Assembly: GCA_029259935.1 (NCBI GenBank)
Contig: JAJDEH010000449.1
Coordinates: 1-38,132 of the forward strand
Direction: 5' to 3'
Length of the DNA: 38,132 bases
DNA from: Planctomycetota bacterium
GTDB lineage: Bacteria > Planctomycetota > Planctomycetia > Pirellulales > Pirellulaceae
Numbering within the stretch: position 1 is the first letter of the stretch; each line of letters begins with the position of its first letter. Below, in pieces: positions 17,262-25,043 of this stretch. The position numbers and the translations under genes were made by a program. A model generated the notes under the pieces. It saw nothing but the letters and a program-made list of their open reading frames with translations. It had not been told where the DNA came from and searched no databases.

Positions 17262-18694
17262 AGCCTGGGCACCTCCACCGAACGGACCAGTTCCGTGAGC
17301 AATTCGTCAACGTCGTGCCCTTCCACTTCGGCTTCCGCGGTCAGGATCACTCGGTGCCGCAGCGTCGGCAGCGCGATTTCGACGACATCGTCGGGAATCG
17401 AATAGTCGCGGCCGTTGAAGGCCGCCAGTGTGCGAGACGCTTGCATGAGGGCGATTCCCGCGCGGGGCGAGGCACCCATGTGAAACTGCGGCCAGTCGCG
17501 GGTCGCGCGGACGACTTTGTTGATGTAATCGACCAGCCGGGGGTCGACCCGTACGTTGGTGTTCTCCTTGGTCACACGCAGAATCTCGGCGGGTGAAGTG
17601 ACCGTTTCCAATTCGTCCTCTAGCATCTTGTTCACATCGACCTGGCGGCTGTGCAATTCCAGAATTTTGGCTTCTTCCACTGCCTTGGGATAGTCGGCGA
17701 CCAGTTTGAACATGAAGCGGTCAAGCTGGGCTTCCGGAAGGTTGTAGGTCCCTTCGGATTCAATTGGATTCTGCGTGGCCATGACCAAAAACGGACGCTG
17801 CAACGAATGGCTTTTGCCGTCGATGGTAACGCGGTATTCCTGCATGATTTCCAGCAGCGCGGCGTGCGTCTTGGCGGGCGAGCGGTTGATTTCGTCGGCC
17901 AACAAAATCTGCGTGAACACGGGTCCAGGCCGGAAGCTGAAGTCTTGCGTCTTCATATCGAAGATCGGCGCGCCGGTGATGTCCGACGGCATGAGATCGG
18001 CCGTAAACTGAATGCGGCTGAATTGACATCCCAACACGTGTCCCAAAGTCCGAACAAAGAGAGTCTTTCCCAAACCGGGAACGCTTTCGATCAAAATATG
18101 ACCGCTGGAAAACAACGCCGTCAACGTGCCGAGAACGAGTTCGTCCTGTCCGACAAAGACCTTTCCGATCTCGTGAATAATTCGCTCGAATAATTTTTTA
18201 GTTGGTGTCTCGGTTTGCTGATAGGTGGAAGCCGGGCTGGGCACCGGCGGCGCCGAGGTCGGCGGCGCGACATCGAAATTGACTTCCGGTGCGGCAGTCG
18301 GGGCGGTGCCGAATTCAATGGGAGGCGTTGACGGCGCGGTATTCCAAGCCGCCGCCGGCGGTGGACTATCCGGCACGGCCACGGGTGTCGTGTTTGCCGT
18401 GGCTAGATTCGGCGTGGCTTGATCCGGCGCGGCGGGCGGGTCGATGATGGGCGCGCCAGGCTGAAGTGACGGAGGTGCCGCCGCGCCGTAGCTCTCGAGA
18501 TTGTCGGATCGCGCCGGCGAATCATCACCGTCGGCGGGATTGAGGCCCGTCGGTACCGGTTGCACCGCGCCGCACTGCGGACACTTGGCTTGCCGACCAG
18601 CGGCCGATTGGGCCACTTTTAATAGCCGGCCGCACTGGGCGCAAGCGAATTCGACATTGGGAACGGGTGACGTTTGCGAATTATAGGAAGACAT
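17258..18694 (-). CDS. MoxR-family AAA ATPase with N-terminal zinc ribbon
   Basis: This 478-residue protein is longer than the usual MoxR ATPase (about 310-350 residues) because of an N-terminal extension. Residues 16-45 form a zinc ribbon with C18-AQ-C21 and C38-PQ-C41. Residues 50-160 are a Pro/Ala-rich flexible linker. The AAA module starts at about 167, with Walker A SVPGLGKT at 204-211, Walker B LLADE at 264-268, the sensor region ATQNPIESEGTYNLPEAQLDRF, and a C-terminal lid. MoxR ATPases act as chaperone-like machines that mature or activate other proteins, usually with DUF58/vWA partners. The next gene downstream is DUF58 with a 4 bp overlap. The zinc ribbon may target the ATPase to a partner or membrane complex (inference). 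Confidence 0.94.
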   Translation of the reverse strand: MSSYNSQTSPVPNVEFACAQCGRLLKVAQSAAGRQAKCPQCGAVQPVPTGLNPADGDDSPARSDNLESYGAAAPPSLQPGAPIIDPPAAPDQATPNLATANTTPVAVPDSPPPAAAWNTAPSTPPIEFGTAPTAAPEVNFDVAPPTSAPPVPSPASTYQQTETPTKKLFERIIHEIGKVFVGQDELVLGTLTALFSSGHILIESVPGLGKTLFVRTLGHVLGCQFSRIQFTADLMPSDITGAPIFDMKTQDFSFRPGPVFTQILLADEINRSPAKTHAALLEIMQEYRVTIDGKSHSLQRPFLVMATQNPIESEGTYNLPEAQLDRFMFKLVADYPKAVEEAKILELHSRQVDVNKMLEDELETVTSPAEILRVTKENTNVRVDPRLVDYINKVVRATRDWPQFHMGASPRAGIALMQASRTLAAFNGRDYSIPDDVVEIALPTLRHRVILTAEAEVEGHDVDELLTELVRSVEVPRL

Positions 18695-18724
18695 AAAAAT
18701 GCTCGGCTGCTCAAGGAGGAAGTA

Positions 18725-20260
18725 TCAAGTCTCTGCTGGCGGGGGGCTTTCGGAATCCGGCGGTTCATTCTGATCCGGCGACGTTGTTTCTGCTTGGGAC
18801 CCAGTTTCTGCTTGGGACGCCGTTTCTACTTGCGGCGCAGTCTCTGCTTGCGGCGCATTCGCGTTCGGTGTGGCCACATCCGGTTTGATTGCCGCGGGCA
18901 CGATGTACGGATTTACGGCCGCAGGCGGCGAGTTTTCGGCAGGGGTGGCGGAAGCTCCTCCAGCCATCGCGGCCAGCGACGGAGTAAATGGAGACGGTGC
19001 CTGTTCCCTTGGCTTGGAGTGGCTGGCACCGGAATCGCGCCGCACGCGTTCATGATAGTGCTTGATTCGCTCGCGGGCGTAACTGAAGTTTTGTGTTTTG
19101 GCCATCAACGAACCCAACGCGTGGATGTGATTTTCAAAGTCCGATCGCGACTCCGTAATGAAGCGCACCGGCCGGCCGAAAACGGGGTACATTGCAAAAC
19201 AGATAATGATCGCCATCGCCGCGACATGGATCGTGACCGCTCGAACGGGCCAAATCGTCAGCATTTCCAACGCGCTGGGCGGCTTCCTTTCGGGATCTCT
19301 GTCCAAGATTGCCGGTCCGCTGGGACCCGATTCCAGAAAAACCGTATCGTCCACATCGGCGCACTCCTCAACCAACAATTGCGCCAGTGCGCGATGTTCG
19401 TGGTTAACCAAAGCATAGTTCAACAAGAACGAGCCGTTGGTAACGACAATGATCTGGCATTCCGAGGACCAGTCGTCACTCGTTATTCGCGTGACCAGCG
19501 GTTCGGAATCCGGCCACATCCAGCCTTTACGTGGCACGCTTAACAATACCTCCACGTCCTTGCTGTAATAGTTGACGGACGGTGGTGGTGGCTCGTAGCG
19601 TTCTCCCAACGTGATTTCCGCCGCCGTGGGGTCAACATAGTCACTCCACGGGCCTTCTAGAATTGTTACCGGCCGTGGCGGCTTGTCGCGATGAATCGTG
19701 AACCAAGTGCCTTCGTCCTCGGGTGCCAATCTCGATCGGGCCGCGGCGTTGTCCATTTTGGCGATCGCCTGTCGGCGGGCGACTTCGGTGGCTTGTTCCG
19801 CTGGGGCAAGCGGCTTGACCGCGTCCCAATACGCGACTTCGGCGTCGTAATCACGGCCGACATAGACCAGAGTACGATCGTAGCCGTCGGCCAACCACTC
19901 TTCGAACCAAGCACAGTGGCTGGGGGTGGGGGACGAATAGCTATTGGGAACCCAAACGATCGTGTCCGCGTTCCGCAGCCTTGGCGACAAGCGTTGCCAA
20001 CTGGTGACACTAGCGCCCTCTTGCTCATACAGCCTGCCTAACACCGCGGTTCCGTTGACACTGCGGCTGCCGGCGAGCCCGGATCGTGCACCGTACGTAT
20101 CGACAATCGTATCGCCGGCCCGCCAACTGCTGATGACATACGTGACGGCGGTCACCAGACAAACCATGATCAGGCCCAGTATGATCCACATGCGGCGGTT
20201 ATCGCCGGATCGACCTTGATTGGAAGGCGTAACGGTCCGCCCGCGAGGCATGCCGCTCAT
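18725..20260 (-). CDS. DUF4350 domain membrane protein
   Basis: This 511-residue protein has an N-terminal membrane segment at about 24-46 (MWIILGLIMVCLVTAVTYVI). Next comes a DUF4350-type domain resembling a glutamine-amidotransferase fold (GARSGLAGSRSVNGTAVL, ADTIVWVPN), then a second membrane segment at about 345-365 (AVTIHVAAMAIIICFAMYPVF). A cytoplasmic tail of about 130 residues, rich in Pro, Ala, Gln, Glu and Thr, closes the protein. Its usual partners are MoxR, DUF58 and DUF4129, exactly as found here. Its start overlaps the DUF4129 stop by 4 bp, and the MoxR gene begins 30 bp after its own stop. The tail contains a short tandem repeat. The molecular function is unknown. Confidence 0.88.
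   Translation of the reverse strand: MSGMPRGRTVTPSNQGRSGDNRRMWIILGLIMVCLVTAVTYVISSWRAGDTIVDTYGARSGLAGSRSVNGTAVLGRLYEQEGASVTSWQRLSPRLRNADTIVWVPNSYSSPTPSHCAWFEEWLADGYDRTLVYVGRDYDAEVAYWDAVKPLAPAEQATEVARRQAIAKMDNAAARSRLAPEDEGTWFTIHRDKPPRPVTILEGPWSDYVDPTAAEITLGERYEPPPPSVNYYSKDVEVLLSVPRKGWMWPDSEPLVTRITSDDWSSECQIIVVTNGSFLLNYALVNHEHRALAQLLVEECADVDDTVFLESGPSGPAILDRDPERKPPSALEMLTIWPVRAVTIHVAAMAIIICFAMYPVFGRPVRFITESRSDFENHIHALGSLMAKTQNFSYARERIKHYHERVRRDSGASHSKPREQAPSPFTPSLAAMAGGASATPAENSPPAAVNPYIVPAAIKPDVATPNANAPQAETAPQVETASQAETGSQAETTSPDQNEPPDSESPPPAET
18787..18858 (-). repeat. Four-copy 18-bp in-frame tandem repeat in the DUF4350 gene
   Basis: Four adjacent 18 bp units (18787-18804, 18805-18822, 18823-18840, 18841-18858) encode six-residue repeats of the form (P/S)Q(A/V)ET(A/G/T). 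Units 1 and 2 are nearly identical, as are units 3 and 4. Because the unit is a multiple of three, copy number could change without breaking the frame. Confidence 0.85.
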
Positions 20261-21060
20261 GACCGCTCTCCTTGCCGCACTTGGCCATGAAACTCATCAA
20301 GACCGCGCCAGCAAATCTCGAATTCGCGTCGCTGTAATTCGTGGTCGCCAAAGAAGACATCTTCAAAGGCGAGCATCGTGTTTTGTAGCAATCCGGAAAC
20401 CGTCCGCTGCGCGCCCAGTTCACGCATGTATTGGCGGTTCGTCTTGCCCTTCGCCAGCCGGATAAATTGATGCTTATCGAGTTCCACCAGCATATGGCTG
20501 AACAGGTAGATCACCGCGTCGCGATAATTGCCTGCTTCATAGTTTCGCCGCGCTTCCGACAACAGATCGCCAAGCGGCTTTTTCACCTTGAAGGGCAGGT
20601 TTTCCACGCGTTCGGCGTCCGTGTCCGACTCGGAAGGTTCGAAACGGTCGGCATCAAGTTCGGCGACCTGTTTCCTTTCCATCTTGAGAAAGACCCACAC
20701 CACGAGTCCAATCAGAGCAAAAAAGACCGCGAAGATCAGCACCCATAGTAAAACTCGCAGCAGCACTGACAAGTATCCAAATCCGCTGAATTGCCAGGGA
20801 GACACGGCGTTCGGATTCGTTTCCCAATCGCTATCGCGATTATCGTTGGGATTGGATTTCTTGCGGACTACGTCGACCCGCCGCACGTCGTCCTTGGATT
20901 GGTCATACCATGGGTAACTGCCAGCGTCTCGGACCAACGCATCGCGCCCCGACTCGACCGCGTCGGCAGGCTGAGCCCAGGTCAATTGGGGATCGCCGGC
21001 CGCGCACAATATTCCAGCAACGGCGGCCAGGATCGAAATGGAACAGCGTGTTCGGTTCAT
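20257..21060 (-). CDS. DUF4129 domain protein with signal peptide
   Basis: This 267-residue protein starts with a probable signal peptide (residues 1-29, SILAAVAGILCAAG, cleavage near TWAQP). A polar segment follows, then a membrane segment at about 97-127 (LLRVLLWVLIFAVFFALIGL), then a cytoplasmic DUF4129 domain (about 160-255). That domain carries the family pattern of short helices (LLSEARRNYEAGNYRDAVIYLFSHMLVELD, where a helical repeat is expected, and KGKTNRQYMREL). DUF4129 proteins regularly accompany MoxR, DUF58 and transglutaminase-type genes; their biochemical role is not established. It overlaps both neighbours by 4 bp, which places it firmly in the operon. Confidence 0.9.
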   Translation of the reverse strand: MNRTRCSISILAAVAGILCAAGDPQLTWAQPADAVESGRDALVRDAGSYPWYDQSKDDVRRVDVVRKKSNPNDNRDSDWETNPNAVSPWQFSGFGYLSVLLRVLLWVLIFAVFFALIGLVVWVFLKMERKQVAELDADRFEPSESDTDAERVENLPFKVKKPLGDLLSEARRNYEAGNYRDAVIYLFSHMLVELDKHQFIRLAKGKTNRQYMRELGAQRTVSGLLQNTMLAFEDVFFGDHELQRREFEICWRGLDEFHGQVRQGERS

Positions 21061-21938
21061 GTCAGCTTGCTAGCCAGTTTGGTTGCCTCGGCCCGAAGTT
21101 TCAATTCGACTTCCCAGCCTTCTTGCCGTATGCGCGTATCCAGGTAGCAAAGGAAGCGGACGACCGTGAAGAAAAACGCCACCATCCAGAGCGAAAGCGG
21201 ATAGCAGATTTCAATGGCCCAAGAGCCCTGCCGCCAATCATTCAGCAGCACGCCCGAGCCAAACAGGAACAGTCCGTAAAAGCCGCACCACAGCAAGATC
21301 GCCAGGAATGCCGACGCCAGCCATCGCCCGAACAGATCACCGGCGGCAGGCGTGTGCAATCGCTGACTGCGGACCGTGACGGTCTGCGTGTTGGGATCGC
21401 GCGACCGCAGTGGATTTCGCTCCAAAACGATGATTTCATTGATAAAGGGGCGCACGCTGCGAATAATCGCGTTGAGGCCGACCAATCCGACAATGCAAAA
21501 GTACACGGGCACAATAAACTCATTAATCCGTGTCAACGAGAACAAGATCAGCACCGGCGCGACCACGCGCACGATCATCTGGTACCAAAAAACGTTGGAC
21601 CAAAGCCGGGCGACGTCGGCGAACACACGACGAATACTCGGCCGCTCTTGAAATACCGCTTGCCCCAGGTAGCAGGTGGCGAAGATCGAGACTAGCGGTG
21701 CTTCGATGAACACCAGCAGCATCATGCTCCACATATATCCGTAGGGGAACTGGTCGTCGTAGACGACATCCGACATCCAGCCAATCAGGAAGTGATTCAT
21801 GATCATCGCCGGAATCACACCCAGCGAGAACGTCAGCAGCAACGGAACGGCGAAGACGCGCATGACGTGCAGCGACAAGTCGAGAATCTCGAGCATGCTG
21901 CGTTCGCGAACGGCGATTTGAGTTTTGTCCAGTTGCAC
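21057..21938 (-). CDS. Polytopic membrane protein of the MoxR locus
   Basis: I do not recognise a named family for this 293-residue protein. It has about five hydrophobic segments, at roughly 30-52, 70-92, 120-145, 150-165 and 205-260, separated by charged loops. The N-terminal (QIAVRERSMLEILDLSL) and C-terminal tails are probably cytoplasmic. In comparable loci this position holds an uncharacterised integral membrane protein upstream of DUF4129. Its stop overlaps the DUF4129 start by 4 bp. The 140 bp before its start separate it from the SpoIIM-like gene, so a second promoter for the lower half of the locus could lie there. Confidence 0.83.
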   Translation of the reverse strand: MQLDKTQIAVRERSMLEILDLSLHVMRVFAVPLLLTFSLGVIPAMIMNHFLIGWMSDVVYDDQFPYGYMWSMMLLVFIEAPLVSIFATCYLGQAVFQERPSIRRVFADVARLWSNVFWYQMIVRVVAPVLILFSLTRINEFIVPVYFCIVGLVGLNAIIRSVRPFINEIIVLERNPLRSRDPNTQTVTVRSQRLHTPAAGDLFGRWLASAFLAILLWCGFYGLFLFGSGVLLNDWRQGSWAIEICYPLSLWMVAFFFTVVRFLCYLDTRIRQEGWEVELKLRAEATKLASKLT

Positions 21939-22064
21939 GGTTTGTTTGTCTTAGTTGAAAACTCGTTAGTCTACTTATAAGTGAAAAGTTGGTAATCTTG
22001 AGTCAAGTTTTAGCGACCAACGGGAGCGGGTTATCACATCCGAGCGGAAGCTTGTAATTGGTTT

Positions 22065-22077
22065 GAGGCTCTGCCTC
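22065..22077 (-). terminator. Short hairpin immediately after the SpoIIM-like gene
   Basis: GAGGC-AGA-GCCTC on the minus strand forms a 5 bp GC-rich stem beginning two bases after the SpoIIM-like stop codon. No T-run follows, so it is at best a weak or factor-dependent terminator or an mRNA-stabilising hairpin. Confidence 0.3.
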
Positions 22078-22078
22078 G

Positions 22079-23173
22079 TTAGAATCCCAAGTCCCTCGCC
22101 ATGGTTCGAGGAAACCCTAGGAAGACGAAATAAAACATCAGCATTCCGCTGGACAAAATCGCCACGAAGGCCTTCACCGAGTAGGGAAGCTCGGATGGAG
22201 AAATAAACGCTTCAACCAAGGCGGCCAAAACGAACAACAGCACGGCGGCCGCGATCATCGGCACGGACTCTCTGCCAGCACGTCGAACTGACGCCATCCG
22301 TGTCCAGCCGTGGGTGATCAAGAAACCGACGCCGATGCGCAATCCGGCTCCCGCCGAAAGTACGATGGCCGTCAATTCAAACGGGCCATGGGCGGTCACG
22401 AAATGCCGAAAATTGACGCCCGCCGGCACGTCCGGACGAAACATGTAACCAAATGAGGCTCCCAGCGCTGCGGCGTTATAGGCCAGAGTCAGCATTCCGG
22501 GAATAATGAAGATCGACCCCACAAAACACTTCAAGCCGATCCATGGATTGTTAAATATATAGAACGACATCATGTATAGGTCGAGATACGCAGCGCGGCC
22601 ACTCATGGGCTCGGCATACATCTCTTCAAGTTGCGCCAGGTTGTCCTTTTGCAAGACCGTCTCGGCATAGTTGGGCCACAACGACTCTGAATGAGCAAGG
22701 AAGGCCGACATGATAAAGATGCCCCAAAAAGCGACAAAGCAGAATTGAACGCAACGATCGTTGAAGATTCGCTGGGGCGTGTCGACGAACAGTGTTTGGA
22801 TCCACGAGGAAACGTCGTAACCTTGCCCTTGATAAAGCTGGTTGTGAGCGCGGCCGACCAGCCGGTGCAAATACTGAACCGTGTTCGGCGGCAGTTGGTA
22901 GGCGTCCGCCAAAGCCAGGTCGGCACAGGCGGCGCGATAGAGGGCCGCGAATCGTGTGATGACGGCTGGATGGCGGCCATCCATCTTGGGTTTCGTTCGA
23001 TTCAAAATGAAGATGATCAGAATCAACGGAATCACCACGATCGGCATGGCGATCGCGCCCATGACGATTAGCACGGTGAGTACGCGGCGATTCGTCGGCT
23101 TTAACTCTTCGCAAAGCTGCTCGAGTTCGTGCCAGTTCTTTCTCCGCCGTTCTAGCAGTTCGCCGGCCTTCAT
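22079..23173 (-). CDS. SpoIIM-like (DUF95) integral membrane protein
   Basis: This 364-residue protein has about six membrane segments and the hallmark HGPFELTAIVLSAGAGLRIG at about 264-283, which identifies the stage II sporulation protein M family. Planctomycetes do not make endospores. Outside Firmicutes this family is found with MoxR/DUF58/RDD genes, as here, so a role in that membrane system is expected rather than one in sporulation. An N-terminal basic helix (ERRRKNWHELEQLCEELK) precedes the first membrane segment at about 32-57. Its ATG is 3 bp after the RDD gene stop, so the two are almost certainly translated together. Confidence 0.92.
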   Translation of the reverse strand: MKAGELLERRRKNWHELEQLCEELKPTNRRVLTVLIVMGAIAMPIVVIPLILIIFILNRTKPKMDGRHPAVITRFAALYRAACADLALADAYQLPPNTVQYLHRLVGRAHNQLYQGQGYDVSSWIQTLFVDTPQRIFNDRCVQFCFVAFWGIFIMSAFLAHSESLWPNYAETVLQKDNLAQLEEMYAEPMSGRAAYLDLYMMSFYIFNNPWIGLKCFVGSIFIIPGMLTLAYNAAALGASFGYMFRPDVPAGVNFRHFVTAHGPFELTAIVLSAGAGLRIGVGFLITHGWTRMASVRRAGRESVPMIAAAVLLFVLAALVEAFISPSELPYSVKAFVAILSSGMLMFYFVFLGFPRTMARDLGF

Positions 23174-23176
23174 GAC

Positions 23177-24328
23177 TTATTCTCGAATGTGAATTGGCGA
23201 TTGAATACTGGAGGGGGTGTTGCCGGCTTGCGGGTGGTTGGCCACTTGCGGTCCCACGAATGCGATCCCGTCGCTGCTGGTGTGAGGCAAGGCTCCGGTA
23301 CCAAGCGGAGGATTAGCGGGCGCGGAGTAAGCGGCCCACGCCTGATCTTCGTCTCCCCCATCGGCGACAAACGTTCGATAATAAAGCGCGCTCAACAATA
23401 AGTCGTGGCTGGTGTCCGCCGGCATGTTGAATATTCGCAACAGCGGTTCGCCCAAATGGCGAGCGATCTCTCGTCGCCGGGGCATGGAAAAGAACCGCCG
23501 CCGTTCGACATAGATTGCCAGCGCCTGCGCCAAACTGCGGCTGACGCGAAATTTCGGCGGAATCAACGCGGCCAACTGCGGCGTCCGCGGATCATCGACC
23601 TTAGCGATTCCCATCAGCCAACTGCGTTGTTCCATGACAACCATCGTGCCGGCAATGACGTCGCCCACGCGCTGAAAGCGCCGAGTAAACATCATGGCAA
23701 AAAAGCCGACCATGAAGGTGGGAAAAATAGTAACCTGCGAATAGTCCGAGAATTGGAAGTCGCCACCAAAGTCCGGGGTCATGCCCGCGAAAATGGCGGG
23801 CGACAGCAGCGGAAATGCGTCCCCCAGACGGATCAAGTTTCTGAGCACCGATTGCACGGCGTTAATCGGCTGACCATCGACGCTCACCGCGCGCAAGCCC
23901 ATCATCCACTTGCCGAACGTCTGCCCACTCCAATACGTCTCCAGCAGCATGCCGTAAAACCAATAGGACAGAAATACAACGACCATGAAGTAGCCACGAA
24001 ACACCAGCCAAACGATCTCCATCGCATTGGCAATACCGGGCCCAAAGAAATAAGCGCCCACCAACATCATTATCAGCAACAGAATGACGAACAGCCAAAA
24101 CAGGCAGAACAAGTAAGTAGCGACAAGTACAATATCAATCGCAAACGCAAAAAAGCGTCGAAAGGGGCCGGCCACTTGATAGTTAAAGGAAATGTTCTCG
24201 GCGGTGACAATGTCGACGGTGGCATCGATTTGGGACGTTGCCCGCTCTTCGTCCCATCCCTGAACGAGGGTGTCGGAAATCGATACCTTGCTGGCGGTTT
24301 TGCTGGCAGGTTGCAAGGAACTCGACAT
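23177..24328 (-). CDS. RDD family membrane protein
   Basis: This 383-residue protein has an RDD domain: PFRRFFAFAIDIVLVA at the first membrane helix, a long hydrophobic region at about 70-100, then YWFYGMLLETYWSGQTFGKWMMGLRAV, which matches the conserved second half of the family. The C-terminal 130 residues are soluble and end in a Pro/Ser-rich tail. The open frame continues upstream to 24625, but that extension has poor composition. The ATG at 24328 (MSSSLQPASK) gives a sensible cytoplasmic N-terminus and has a GGGGGAAGG stretch about 14 bp upstream. RDD proteins are often found with SpoIIM, MoxR and DUF58 genes; a transport role has been suggested for some members. This is the first gene of the locus. 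Confidence 0.88.
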   Translation of the reverse strand: MSSSLQPASKTASKVSISDTLVQGWDEERATSQIDATVDIVTAENISFNYQVAGPFRRFFAFAIDIVLVATYLFCLFWLFVILLLIMMLVGAYFFGPGIANAMEIVWLVFRGYFMVVVFLSYWFYGMLLETYWSGQTFGKWMMGLRAVSVDGQPINAVQSVLRNLIRLGDAFPLLSPAIFAGMTPDFGGDFQFSDYSQVTIFPTFMVGFFAMMFTRRFQRVGDVIAGTMVVMEQRSWLMGIAKVDDPRTPQLAALIPPKFRVSRSLAQALAIYVERRRFFSMPRRREIARHLGEPLLRIFNMPADTSHDLLLSALYYRTFVADGGDEDQAWAAYSAPANPPLGTGALPHTSSDGIAFVGPQVANHPQAGNTPSSIQSPIHIRE

Positions 24329-25043
24329 GAGAATGTTGGGCCTTCCCCCAGAGCGATCAACGCCGTGCCAAATCGCACTCGCGGTGCGGACTGTCCCCGG
24401 CGAACATATCATTCGATCGAATGGCTCAATTATTTTCCAATCACGCCACCTACGCAACCAACGAAATCCGTCAAGGAGGTGCCGCGTTCCCTGGCGCGGC
24501 CTTGCCAGGGCCTCGTATGCTGGCCTCGGTGAGTAAAAAAATCGACCAAAATACCGGTGGTATCCAGTTCGGTCACTTGGGAACAGCAGCGGTCCCCGCA
24601 GAAAACCGAGTCCTGGGGCGGGCATGTACTCGATTGATTGGCTACTTCATGGGCCGCCGGAGGACAAGGCTGCGGATCCTGGAAAAGGAACGGCATTTTT
24701 CAATTTTATCCAATATCCGTCCGTGACCGACGAACTGGACTCGTATCTGCAAATTCTGTTTTTCAGTGCATCGAGAGGGCTTGGGAAAGATGACTTCGGT
24801 TTGAGCAAGCAGAAAACGACGCTTTACCGAAGAGATGCTTGCGACAAGACACGCCTGTCGCGATCGCCACCGATGGTATTGGCGGCGACAGACGTTGCTC
24901 AATGCCTGTGATGGTGCCGCATGCGACGGGCTCGAATCTGTTTCTTTGAGTCAACAGATCAATTAGACTACAGGCCGCTTCCTCGGCATCCAGAACAACA
25001 TCGGCATCCAGAAATGCGCTGAGGATTCATGAAGGGTTCAAAC
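24329..25043. other. Gene-poor divergent region
   Basis: About 715 bp between the minus-strand RDD gene and the plus-strand DUF1501 gene. It should contain promoters for both. The only sizeable frames (for example plus strand 24624-24911 and minus strand 24430-24696) give proteins with no recognisable motif and no good ribosome binding site. A decayed gene remnant is possible but I cannot show it. Confidence 0.4.

Noticed and set aside
18674..19543. Plus-strand open frame opposite DUF4350
   Set aside because: Arg- and Cys-rich with no domain; its antisense frame encodes the DUF4350 protein in an overlapping operon.
21974..22006. Possible minus-strand promoter (TTGACT and TATAAG) before the polytopic membrane protein gene
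   Set aside because: The two hexamers are 21 bp apart, too far for a normal sigma-70 promoter.
23405..24532. Plus-strand open frame of 375 codons opposite the RDD gene
   Set aside because: His/Gln/Asn-rich antisense of hydrophobic helices, typical of a shadow frame.
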